Assembly (NCBI RefSeq): GCF_963169125.1
Contig: NC_084796.1
Span: 90,442,888-90,506,887 of the forward strand
DNA from: Humulus lupulus
Lineage: Eukaryota; Streptophyta; Magnoliopsida; Rosales; Cannabaceae
Length of the DNA stretch: 64,000 nt
Direction: 5' to 3'
Positions 32,825 through 44,082 of the stretch are shown here, in pieces. The notes beneath the pieces were generated by a model. It had not been told where the DNA came from and searched no databases. It worked only from the letters and a program-made list of their open reading frames with translations. How positions within the stretch are numbered: position 1 is the stretch's first letter; every line of letters starts with the position of its first letter. The translations under genes and the position numbers were made by a program.

Positions 32825-33378
32825 GACTGCCTTTTTCTTTGCCAACTTAATCTGAGAGATTAAAGGATAAACAAGAAAGACACAAGATTTTACATGTTTT
32901 AGGTTATAAAAGAACCCTAGTCCAGGAATCTCTATTATTTAGTGAGCTTGAAGCTTGTGATAGCAAGCTTCAATGGTGATTCTCACGCAGCGTATATATT
33001 GCACTGAGTACAGAGTTTCTCTCTCTGAAAAACCTCACCCTTTAATCAGGGATACCCCAACTCTATTTATAGAGGTTGGAATTATTAATGCTCATCATCA
33101 TTCATTAATATCAGGGTATTAATGTTAAATTAATACACAAAGGGCTGTGTTACAATAAGGGCTATGGCCCACATGGATTCTATGGGGCCCATTATAGAAA
33201 GCCACACACCAACTATATGGGGAACACACCTACAACTGTCAGGGTACGGCGCACGTTTGCCCGTGTCAGGCGGCGTTGTGGGAAATGCCAATTGTTGAGT
33301 GTACGAACTTGACACCGCTAATCGATGATCACCAAAATTTGTTGGACGAGCCTTTCGAGGCCCACACCTGTAGTAATT
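32823..33378 (-). repeat. 5' LTR of element D, outer end missing
   Basis: Matches 25643 to about 26170 (shared landmarks: ctcacgcagcgtatatattgc, ttaatgttaaattaataca, aggcggcgttgtgggaaatg). Similarity stops near 33340 and AT-rich DNA of E begins at about 33379, so the U3 end was lost. The TATAAATAG box is at 33063-33071. Confidence 0.82.
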
Positions 33379-34263
33379 TAATTTAATATTAACAAATTTA
33401 GTAATTTAAAAATAAAGTAAAAAATTAGAGGAATAATTTAAAATTAAATTAAAAAATTATAATTTAATTTAATATTAATAAAATTAATAATTTAAAAATA
33501 AATCTTTACTAATTAAGTTGAAAATGTAAGTTTGATAATTAAAAAAAAACTAATTATGAAAATAAAAAACGAACAATAAATAAAATTACTATTGGTTAAA
33601 TTAAATAAATTTTAATTAAAATAGGAATTATTAATAATTTTAAACATTATAAAATAAGAGCTTATAAAACATCATAATTTTTTTATGGTATCATAAGATT
33701 TTATAAGACATCGTAATACAGCTAGTGTTAAAAAATATATCATTTTTTGTTGCTTTTCTTTGGTGATAAAATTTGATCACCAAAGATAGGATAAGTTTTA
33801 TATATTATAACCTAGTGATAATTTTTGCTTAATTATTTTTAATCAGGAAAAGCCTTTGACCTGTTCGGAGAGGTTGAGTCAGTAAGGACTCTTAAATATG
33901 CTTCTAAAATTATCCAGGACAGTATATGTCCGCGTGGATAGTTTGGATTTGTTGTATACCTATAATTTAATCTATTACTCATTTTATTGTTTCATCAGTA
34001 GAGATTTCAGTATGTGTCTCCTTATTTGTTCTTGTAAGTGAGCAGACTTAATTTTAGTCTGCACACTTATGAGAACCAGAGGGAGGTGCTACCGAAATTT
34101 TTACATAAATGAAAAAAAATTAAGAGTGTAGATTATATTAATTTGTATACTACAAATCTCAATGGGATAGGTTATTTACCCTTTTAGAAGTGGAGTGAAA
34201 AGGTTGATTAGGGCACACACACATAGTCAATAATTTTTAATTGTTGTTTATTCTTTATCATAG
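33379..34263 (+). other. 5' noncoding region of the TNP2 gene of E
   Basis: AT-rich, with a perfect 11 bp stem-loop (33757-33767 with 33776-33786, core CTTTGGTGAT). From about 33850 the sequence becomes more complex and ends cag/atg-like at the ATG 34264; it is probably intron plus 5' untranslated sequence. The pattern aaacattayaaaataag near 33645 also occurs near 24950. Confidence 0.5.
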
Positions 34264-37200
34264 ATGTCAATAGATAAGAGCTGGATGACATTAAGGAATC
34301 GTAACTATGATGTTTATTGGAACAATCTCCAAGCCTTCTTGAAAATGGCAAAAGAACACGTAGACTGCGACGGGAGAATTAAATGTCTGTGCGTGAAGTG
34401 CCTCAATGTTAATCTACAAAGTATAGATATGGTGGAGGCTCATGACTTTGACAAGGGTTTTCAATAGAATTATCAACAGTGGGTTTACCACGGTGAGGTG
34501 GAAGCTAGTGTTTCCAATGAGGTAGTTTTGGAGAATGAAGATGTAGATGTGATGGTTGACATCGTTGACAATTTCATCTTACCGGCAAATACAAATGAAG
34601 GAGATGGTGTGTCTGGCAGTCGAATGGGACAGTATTATGAAGAGTTGTTTGACGAGATTGAGGCTTGTTGTATCCAGGTTGTGATTGAATATCATCCTTA
34701 AACTTTTTGGCAAAGTTGATGCATTTGAATGTTAGGGGAAAGTGGCCAAACAAATATTTTGATGAACTCTTAAAGTTACTAAATTTTGCATTTCTGAAAG
34801 ATAATAAAATTCCTCCAACACACTACGAGGCCAAAAAGAAGCTGAGTAACTTAGGGTTGGGATATCAATCAATACATATCTGTAAATATTATTGTTGCTT
34901 ATTTTATAATGAGCATGCAAGCCAAGATTCATTTCCTATGTGTGGGATTAGTCGATTGGTCAATGTAAAGAAGAAGGGGATACAACTAATGACATGTTAT
35001 GGCATCATACTGGGAGATCAAATGAAGATGGGGTGATGCGTCATCCGGTTGATGGGTTTGCATGGAAAGACTTTGACGCCACACATCCTAATTTTAAAAA
35101 AGATCCTAGAAATGTCCGGTTAGGCTTGGCTGCCGATGGGTGTAATCCTTTTGGAACATGATCTTATCATACAACATGTGGCCTGTTATTTTGACGAACT
35201 ACAATCTCCCCCCTTGTCTGTGCATGAAGGAAGAGCATTGTATGCTAACTCTCCTTATTCCTGGGTCAATTACACTGGGTAAAGACATGGATATATTTCT
35301 AAGACCCTTCGTGGATGAGTTACAACAATTGTGGATTAACAGGGTCGACACAAGAGATTTCACAAGGAATGAATTGTTCAAGATGTGTGCAGCCCTACTA
35401 TGGACAGTTAACAATTTCCTTGCTCATAGTAGCTTGTCTGGTTGGAGCGGGCAGGGATATAAAGCATGTCCAACCTGTAATGAAGAAACCACTTCCATCC
35501 GAGTGATTGGTAAGACATCTTATGTTGGTCATATGCGATTCTCAAGGTGTAATCATAAGTATAGAATGGACAAATAATTTGATGGCAAAGGTGAGAAAAG
35601 AAATCCTCCACAACAATTTACTTGTCAACAGTTCTTCGATCAAGTCAATGCTTTACTGCTTCAAGTTCCTAGTAAACATGATGAATTTGGGTTGGGGGGG
35701 GGGGGGGGGGGGCTGAAGCGCAAGCGAGATGCAGAGGAAAGTAATTGAAGGGAAAAAATATTTTTATGAACTTGAATACTAGAGTTCAAAATAGTTAAAA
35801 CACAACCTATATGTGATGTTTGTCAAGTAGAATGTGTGTGACAGTCTCCTTGGGACTTTGTTGGATAATGAGAAATTTAAGGACACAACTAACGCAAGGC
35901 ATGATATAATGATAAATATAAGGACACCACTAACACAAGGCATGATTTAAAGAATACGAGGGTTAGGAAATCGTTGTGGATTTATGAGGATGCCAATAAA
36001 AGGTTAATGAAACTGAATGCTCCATACGTGTTCACTCTTGAACAGAGGCGAGATTGTAGTCAATTTTTGAAAGGAGTAAAGTTGCTTGATGGTTTTTGTT
36101 CTAATCTAAAGAAAAAAAGTCACAGACAACAACTCAAACATTGTTGGGTGGAAATCCCATGATTTTCATGTGATAATGCAACGATTACTTGCAATAGGTG
36201 TTCAGGAGTTTTTACCAGAATCTATATCCACTACCATTACAGAATTGTGTAATTTCTTCAAACAATTGTGCTCTAGGACACTGAACGTTTCTAATATGGA
36301 GAAAACTAAGGATGACTTGATTATAATTTTATGCAAGATGGAGTTGATTTTCCGTCCAGCATTCTTAAACATAATGATCCATTTGGTTTTGCACTTTCCT
36401 GATGAAGCTATATTGGGAGGACCTGTATTTATAAGGTTGATGTATCCTTTTGAAAGATACATGAAAAAATTAGAAACTATGTCAGCAATAAAGGTCGTCC
36501 TGAAGGGTCTATAGCAGAAGGATATGTTGCAGATGAGGTTTTGACATGTTGCTCAATGAATTTTCAAAGATGTGGAAACAAAATTTAATCAGCCTGATCA
36601 TAATGAAGATGCACCATATGTGAATCGACACCTCACAGTGTTTGAATCTCAATGTTGTCCACTTAGTAAGGGAATTCTCACGCCCCTCGATGAAAATACT
36701 CATAATAGAGCTGAGTGGTTCATATTGGATAATTCACTAGAAACTGAAGTGTATTTAGAGTAAGTACAACATTAATTTTCACATTCTTCTTTGTTCAATA
36801 TACTTCTCCCATAGTCTTGACATTGCAAATTAATTAACAAGGAACAACTAACTAAGGTGCAACAAAGAGATCTGGTTGCTAATCATAAATTGACACAAAA
36901 GAAAGAGTTTCGTTCATGGTTTCATAAGAAGATAACTTTTACTTAGAAAATTATTTACTAAAAATCACTTTCTCATTCTAATATATTTTTTATTATTAGA
37001 TATATGACTTCCACCAGCTCGGGTCATTAGAGCATGTTGATGAATTGCAAGCTTTAGCATCTGGATCGGATAAATTGGCCTACTCCTATCAATCATGTAT
37101 AGTGAACGAAGTTTGATTTGTTTCATACAATCAAGATCAAAATCAAAGTACACGAAATAGTGGAGTGTGTGTTGATGGAACAAAATATTTCAACTATTAC

Positions 37201-37795
37201 GAAAAACTTGAAGAAATACTCCAGTTGTCTTTTAGTGGTGCTTATTCGGTGGTATTATTTTGATGTAAATGGTTCAATACAGATCCAAAAAAGAAGAAAA
37301 CAATCACTCAAAATAATATCACTAGTATCAACGTAAGTGGTGAATGGTATACAAATTAACTATTCATGCTAGCTAGCCAAACGAAACAGGTATTCTACAT
37401 CGATGATCCTGTTAGAGGACGTGATTGGAAAGTTATCCAAGAAGTTAATCATCAGCAAGTTTGGGACTTTTCAGACGCTTCAGATATGATTATTAATGTT
37501 GATGTTGTACATGACACCAACTCATCGAAATTATTTTTGACTATGGATCTCGAAGAGTTGGTTGTTCAGCAATCTGATGCACCAGCAACCCCAAGTCAAC
37601 ACGACTCGTCGGCCTTCTTCAGTTGTTCAGGATGATGATGGATTTATTAATGACGATGAAGATGATATGGCGAACAGTGTAGAAGAAGCAGAAGATGAGG
37701 ATGAATTTCTTGTCGACCTTACTGATTATAATATTGATGATGTGTGCCCGATAGATGTTGATGTAATTAGTAATGATATTGACTATTCTACTTAG
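34264..37795 (+). pseudogene. TNP2-type transposase gene of CACTA E (broken)
   Basis: The ATG at 34264 starts MSIDKSWMTLRNR, the transposase-associated domain at the N-terminus of plant TNP2 proteins, with cysteines CDGRIKCLCVKC. The main domain follows in shifting frames: WPNKYFDELLKLL (34740), MCGISR, HPVDGFAWKDFDATHPNF (35050), YNMWPVILTNYNLPP through LSGWSGQGYKACPTCNEET (35170-35490), then a 19-base G run at 35694-35712. A DUF4218-like block is at 36170-36480 (IMIHLVLHFPDE, FERYMKKLE), HLTVFESQCCPLSKG near 36630, and a DUF4216-like block near 37366 (TKQVFYIDDPVRGRDWKV). The protein ends in an acidic tail (37620-37795). A likely intron falls after 36763. Many stops and shifts make it nonfunctional. 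TNP2 cuts and joins the element ends (family knowledge). Confidence 0.85.
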
Positions 37796-37960
37796 TTTTG
37801 TGTCTCTATAAAAGTTATACATACTGAGAAATAAAAAGTTTATTTCCAAATAGCATATTTCAAAGTACCTAATAAATTAAAATAATACTCACTAAAATGA
37901 ATTATAAATAAGAATTAAATATTAAAATAGATAGGTTAAATTACTATTGTGTTAGCAGAT

Positions 37961-39606
37961 GTGGCTAGAGCCCACGGTGGAGACACTGGCGGTGATCCTC
38001 CACCGGATCCTTCTAGGATCCCGACTTCTTGCGAGTAAGGTAATTTTATTATTATTCACTCAAATATTTTTATCCTGTATGTACTAATATTCTCTGTATT
38101 GTTAATAAAAAAAATGCAGGAATCCCAAGAGAAAGAGTTGTGGTGAAGCAATTGAAAAAGATCTAGATGACAGGCAGTGTAAAAATGGAAAACCACTGGA
38201 AGTAACATTTTTCCCGCGAACGTACAAGGTAGTTGGGGATGAGCACGTTGCTTTTTTCTGCCTCGTGGGCATCCAAATTAAATCAGAAGTTCCCAGATAT
38301 TTCGATTCTTTGGAAGCAGTGCCTAAATAATACAAGGACCAAGTCGCTGGCATGATCCAGGTAAAAAAATATTAAATGTTTTTTTAAAATGTGTCTTTAA
38401 TATTGTATATATATTATTAATAAGTTTATTTGTCAATTTAGTGGTATTATCACATAGAGGGCTGCGAGGATTTCTTAAAGTGTATAGATGGTATCGATTG
38501 AGAGAAGAAAGACCGATACCATCATAGAAAAACAATAAGACATGAGCACTTTGAGAAATACTACAAAGGATCAGAGGACTGGGACAAGGTCCTAGACAAC
38601 CCAACCAAGGATGTTAACAAGGAGGAGTGGAAGAAGATCTGTGAGTTATTTACAAGTCCGAAATTTATTGCGTGCTCCCTAAAGAACAAGGAAAATCAGA
38701 AGAAACAGAAGTATTCTACAACGCAGAGTACAAAATTTGTGGCGGCAATTCGTCATGAAAGAGTAAGTGAAAGTTAAAATTTTATCAAAATTATGTTCTT
38801 TTATATGTCTCTAACATTTGGGTTATATTTTTTAGGCGAACCCGAACCTTATTGAGTTGTGGAAGGAATACTCACTAGAAGAAAACAACAAATGATTTTG
38901 TGAACAATGATGCTCGCAAAGATTATGTAAGTTTCAATTATGTTTTTTATATTCATAGAGTTATATTTATTGTTAGTGTATAACATTTTCTAAAAACAGG
39001 AAAAACTGAAGGATAATTTTGAGTTACAAACTTAGCAAACATCTGATGTCGCTTCCAATGATGATGGTTTGACAACAGTTGATCAAGTGGAGGTGCTACA
39101 AAAAGTACTGGGCCAAAGGCGTGGACACGAGCGAGGAATGGGCCACAAATTGAAGGGGTCGAGGTCATGATCTACCTAGTGCTCTCACTTGAGCGAGTCT
39201 CAAGCTCCTCCTGAAATAGAAAATTTTGAGATTAAGCAAAAGAATTTGACTGACAAAGTCAATTTCTTCCACCTTCATTTCGTCCACCAAACATTCAGAT
39301 GTTGCCTATGTCTGATAGCGAAAATATTTCTCGATCTTCGTGTTCTCAACCTCTAGCTTCAGCCTATCCTTCCATGTAATGGACATCGCCATCTCAACCT
39401 ATGACAACTCCATATATGTACGGAGCAATACCATCACCTTATCCGTGGTCGATTCCACCCTTGTCGTAGCTGCCCTATCCCAACATGTATGCAGCAGGAT
39501 CATCCACATTACCTCTCCAATATTCCTGGCCGATGTTGCTGCCTTAGTTACCACAACAGCCACCACAACCGCAACAAGAAGACAATATGGGAGACGAGAC
39601 AGCTAA
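37961..39606 (+). pseudogene. Second gene of CACTA E (Transposase_24-like, TNPA position)
   Basis: Lies about 170 bp after the TNP2 gene on the same strand. Exon-like blocks are separated by introns with GT/AG ends: 37961-38035; 38119-38360 (GKPLEVTFFPRTYKVVG, WFDSLEA-like); 38441-38764 (WYYHIEGCEDF, NKENQKKQKYSTT, KFVAAIRHE); 38836-38925 (NPNLIELWKEYS); and 39000-39606 (VLGQRRGHERGMGHKLKG, SALT-ASLKLLL, then a Pro/Gln-rich end). This order matches the plant transposase family with the lGxRxGyxxGxG motif. Stops interrupt exons 2, 4 and 5. In En/Spm the second product binds subterminal repeats; that role is inferred by position. Confidence 0.68.
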
Positions 39607-40071
39607 TTTAGGAGACTAGGTTTATATTATTGTTAGTTATTATTACATTATATTAACAATATGAATATTTGTTATCTTAATGAAATAATTTGAATAGTTC
39701 ATATAATATTTTTATTTTTAATATATCTATTCTCAATAATTTAAATTTTAATTAATTATTTCTTATTTATTATAATAATTTTATTATTTTTTATAAATAA
39801 AAAGGTATTGGGGGGGACAGCGTCTCCCATAATAATTCAGTATCCGGGGCAACTGGTGACATATCATTGGCGACACATCGGCCTAATATTATCCCACATG
39901 TGAAAATTTTTGTGGCAATATCTCAACTTTTAGGGGCAATGCAGTCGCCTCTAATATTGAAATATTAGGGGTGACTCATTAGTCGACCCTAATGTACACA
40001 ATTAGGAGCATTTTATTTAGGGTGACACATCACGAGTGAAATGATCTATATCAGGGGTGACTTTTATGTGT
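39607..40071 (+). repeat. Right subterminal region of CACTA E
   Basis: AT-rich up to about 39800, then copies of the subterminal motif (ggggcaac, tggcgacac, tcgcctctaatatt, aggggtgac) through 40066, mirroring 16630-16800. It is cut by Gypsy B before the terminal inverted repeat is reached. Confidence 0.78.
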
Positions 40072-43000
40072 TGTACCCCAAAAGAAGTGTTGACTCAATC
40101 AATCAGCTAGGGGTAAATCTGTCTAATAAACACAATGAAAAAGCAGGCAAGTAGAACATCAAGCTAACATTGATGTGAGAAGCTCGAGTTAGGACTTGGC
40201 AGTGCGTGTAACGACCCAAATTAGCAAATAAGGCTTAAGGGCGTTGATTAGTGTGCCTGGAGGTCATAATAGGAATTAAGTGCGATTTTAATGAGTAAAA
40301 TGCATGATTATAATTTAAAGCATGTTGTATGACTATCTGAATACTTGTGATGCATGACTATGTGTATTAGTATGCATGTAGGCCCTGATTAGGTTAGAAG
40401 GGCATAATCGTAATTTTGGCCATTATGGGCATAACTGTATTGATATATGTGATAATTGTCGAGACCACATTATTATGTGGATATATCTGTGATCTGTGAC
40501 TCGAGACGATCCTAGTGAGCAGATTAGAGAAAAAGTCATGACGGGGATTTATACCCGTCTCGGGGTGAGCCTGGGGGTATAAATGGGAATTTAGTGAGTA
40601 TATTGGGGTCTAATGTGATATCGAGGGATATAATTGGTGATTAATTAGGTATCGGGAGGTAAGCGAAAAATATTAGAGACACTCGAGGAATTAGCAGGAA
40701 CTGGGTAAAATGACTAAAATGCCCTTAAGTGGATTAAAGGGTTAGAAATAAAAGGGAGGGCATTAAGGTCATTTGACTTTTTAAAGATGGGTATTACTGA
40801 GGCTTTATGTTAGTGGAAGTGGTAGAATACTACAGAAATCTGAGGAAAGAAAGAAAAGAGAAAGGGAGGAAAACAGAGCTGGTTGTCTCTAGGGTCAGTT
40901 TGTGGTTCTCTCACCTCTTTTCTTGGGTTTTCTTGGAGCAAAGCTCAGAGGAGAGCTAGGTTAGGCTGAGCATCAAGGATCCTAAGCTAGGCTTGAAGAA
41001 TTGGCAAGGGTTTAGCAGGAACACACCATCACTTGAGGTAAGACTTTGTAGCTTCTTCAGTTTCTGGTTTTGGTTTTTGACCTATGGTGCATAAGCTGGA
41101 CTTGATGGGAACTTTAGGGAATTCATGCAAAAGGTTGAGGAAGAGCAAGCTAAGGAGGTGTAGAGGTTGTCTTGAAATCGAATTCCCATTAAAGGTATGA
41201 AATTCTAAGCTCTTAACTTTGATGTTTTGACTGGTTTTCAGATGAGATTTGATGTCTAGAAGTGGCTATGGTGAATTTTGAGATTAGGGATGCATGTGCT
41301 TGAGTTTTGGGTATTTGGGGTGCTTGGGATGAGTGGAGTGTGTTAATAAGGTTGTTTTTGAGTTTGGTGAAGGTTTGGAGAAGTTTTGGTTGAGTTTGGT
41401 TCGAGGAAATCGCAGGAAGGAAAACTGAGGTGTTGCCAGTTTGTGACTAGCGCTAGCCTTTGGGCTCTGTAGCGCTAGGCCATGCTTCCTGGGGGATTTT
41501 GCTTCTGCTTGTAGCGCTGTAGCACCCTCCTAAGAGCGCTGTAGCGCTGCCCTGATTCCAGAAAAGGATTTTAGGGTTGTTTGCAAGGGTTTTTGATCAA
41601 GGGTTCGGGGTTTGGTTCCACCACCTTGTTTGGTGGAACTAGGATTTCCCGGGGGCTCGGGATTGGTCCTGAGGCTAGGTTTTGGACTTGAGGTTTGGTG
41701 ATGACTTTGACCTATGGTTGTTTAGGTGAGCGCTAGGGTTCAAGAGGGATCGTGCTCAAGGAGTCAAGTGATCAAAGCTAGCGAATCAAAAGGTAAGAAA
41801 ACTGCACCTGGTTATATGTTTGTGATGGGACTAAGTGCTCCCGATATTTGTATTATGTCAATGATGGTATCATGCCATGGCACATGTGATAGCGGCCTAA
41901 GGGTGCCGTAAACAATATTTGCGCACAAGGCGCGGCTTGGCCACTGGTAGCCGAGGACAGCTTAATATTCACTGAGCTCAATTTAAGTGGCCCGGAGTCA
42001 GTGGGATAACGGAGGGTGCGGCCTGAGGGTGCTAACCCTAGTTATCATATGTGATTTGGTGTATGTTATGAATTTATATGTTTAGTATGTTGAATACTTG
42101 ACTATTCTGATTGTTGATATGGTTAAGAATATGTGATGCAATATGAGATATTGATTTGTCTGTTGATTGCTTATGCTCTGTTGTTGTGTTTTCTTGCTGG
42201 GCCTTGGCTCACGGGTGCTACGTGGTGCAGGTAAAGGCAGAGGCAAGCTGGACCAATCCTGAGGTGGAGAGCTACGGGGTTGAATGTACATAGCCAGTTG
42301 TTCGATCGCCATGATCGAGGAGTGGATCAGGACAGGGATTGCCTAACTGTCTTTTTTGCCTTAATATGGCTTGATATTGTATTTTAAACCTTATTTCTTT
42401 TGTAAACGGTCTTTAATCTTAATATTTTTGGGATCCCGTGTAAACAGGAAACGTCTGTTTATGAAAAGTGTGACTTTTGAGACCAAAACATTTTAACCTT
42501 AGTTCCTTTATAGTTTCAAAATCACGTTTTTAATTAAACAACTTGATTAGCAAGTCTAGCACTTTATAAACACACAGTGTAACAGTTTTGGCTATCCAGG
42601 GCATTACAGTGCGACATGTAGATAATCTCCAGATCCCCTCTTAGGACAATAATCCAGTTCGATACATGGCCAGATCACCTTTAGGTGCTCTGAACTTAAT
42701 CCTAACTAATGTTCATTAACTGTTCGATCTCCAGAGAGATGAAGATTTTCAGCTCGTGGAAACCTAGTCATGACGCATAGTTAAGGATCCCGAAAGGCTT
42801 TGAGGTCCCTTATACGATCATTAATGGTCGGGTTGTATTACACATTTATTGCCTGGGATAACGAGAGTAAATTCCATAGGCAATCGTATCCCTATATAAA
42901 TGGGAATTATCTTGATTGATTGTTTACCATAATTGTGCACACGGTTACCCAAACTTGTTCAGGATTATCCACTATAAATATTAGGGATAATGGAGAGGAA

Positions 43001-43210
43001 AAGGGATGAATTTTCGTAATACAGAAACTCTGCAGAAATTGTGAGAGATTAATAATATTATCTCGTGGATTAGGTGGATTTTAACCACTGAACCACGTAA
43101 AATATTGAGTGTGAGAAGTCGTTCATATAATTCATTACGGTTTAGAAAAAAATCACTAATATCCTTGTTATTGGATTTCTTCATATATTGTTGGGGAAAA
43201 ACCTCATCAA
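40072..43210 (+). repeat. 5' LTR of element B, interrupted by a solo LTR
   Basis: Matches both LTRs of A once the inserted 40207-42608 and one GTGCG are removed, giving about 730 bp. The TATAAAT box is at 42973-42979. It ends near acctcatcaa and is followed by the TGGTGCTCTCGTTGAGAG primer-like block. Confidence 0.88.
40207..42608 (+). repeat. Gypsy-type solo LTR, 2,402 bp
   Basis: Begins TGTAACGACCCAAATTAGC and ends GGGCATTACA, flanked by perfect GTGCG duplications (40202-40206 and 42609-42613), with no partner LTR. It carries the ggctcacgggtgct box near 42207 and the same general organisation as the solo at 26300 and the LTRs of F, but a different sequence, so it is a separate family. The intron-like CAGGTAA near 42229 belongs to the conserved box. 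Confidence 0.93.
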
Positions 43211-43286
43211 TAGTGTGGTGCTCTCGTTGAGAGTTCATTAGTGCTTAATCCTTTACAAGTTGTTCATCGTGGTGGTAACCCGATCA

Positions 43287-44082
43287 ATGCACAACAACGA
43301 AATGGAGCAGCCTGGTGACCAAGAGGCGCATCATAAGGTCGCTCCCACTGAAAAACGCCCAGACGTTCGACAACTCCATGGAAAGAAACCTGTGGGCCAT
43401 GACGATGCTGGGAGTTCAACACCACACCCACCAAATCCTAAACCAGGATATCTAACATCCATTGAGATGGAGAATGGCCAATTAAGGAGCCATCTTGCTC
43501 GGGCTAACAATCACATTGACGAATTTTTGGCTCGGTTACCCTCTCTTACAACCGACGTCAATGTCGGAAAGAGGCAAAGTAGGTTCCATAGGAATAGCCG
43601 ACCAATCCCAGTCATTCTGTCAGAACCGTAACTCTGAGCTCTATACCATCATTGCGAAATCAGCGCAGTGCTCATCCAACTAATCATCACAGGAACCATC
43701 ATCCCCATGTTAGTCGATTGGTAAGAACTGCGACCACCAGCTATGTGCCATCCGAACAGATTCCAAGGAATGTTCAAAATAACCCAACAAGGCTAGCTGG
43801 GACAAATTCACGAAGACAAAATGCCCAAGCAAATCCATCTATACCGCGATCAGAGTCACAGGCACAAAGGACTCGAAAGATTAGGGTCGAACCAAGACAG
43901 GCTAATTTAGTATGACCTGATGGGACAAGGATAGCCTCACCGATAGGACTTCCACCATCACTGGTTAGACATCCAACACCATTGCGCCCACACACAGAGG
44001 CTCCAATTCAGGGGACATCTATGTCCCACGACCTCGCGCTGATAATTTAGGTCCTCGATCTCAGCCTCAGGTCGTAAGTTTC
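43287..44082 (+). pseudogene. gag: Gag of element B, first part
   Basis: ATG 43287 begins MHNNEMEQPGDQEAHHKV, equivalent to MHDNKMEQPG in A. An upstream in-frame start present in A at 4481 is GTG here. The coiled-coil-like ENGQLRSHLARANNHIDEF is conserved. A stop at 43629 and a shift follow; a second frame (43652-43915) with many Gln and Arg continues the linker. The frame is cut at 44083 by Gypsy F and resumes at 62229. Confidence 0.8.

Larger units (their letters stand above)
25643..33378 (-). mobile_element. Element D: Tat-like Ty3/Gypsy on the minus strand, pol deleted
   Basis: Direct LTRs lie at 25643-29179 (3' LTR, enlarged by a nested solo LTR) and 32823-33378 (5' LTR, outer end missing). 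Reading leftward from the right LTR: the GGTGCTTTCATTGAGAGC primer-like block, gag (32742 to about 30965), then the extra gene on the opposite (plus) strand (29663-30960), a polypurine tract (complement of 29180-29189) and the 3' LTR. Protease, RT, RNase H and integrase are absent. It sits in CACTA E. The outer ~300-400 bases of the right LTR are lost, so no target duplication can be checked. Confidence 0.82.
16607..40071 (+). mobile_element. Element E: CACTA (En/Spm) DNA transposon, right end outside the window
   Basis: The left terminus reads AACTACAAGAAAAA (first base changed from the CACTA consensus). Subterminal repeats (motifs such as tcgcctctaatatt and aggggcgac in both orientations) lie at 16630-16800 and 39810-40066. 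Between them are a TNP2-type transposase gene (34264-37795) and a Transposase_24-type second gene (37961-39606) in the order usual for plant CACTA elements. Gypsy C and Gypsy D are inserted in its 5' noncoding half, and Gypsy B in the right subterminal region. Without C and D, about 9.7 kb of E is present. The 3' terminus and target duplication must lie past 64000. Confidence 0.88.
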
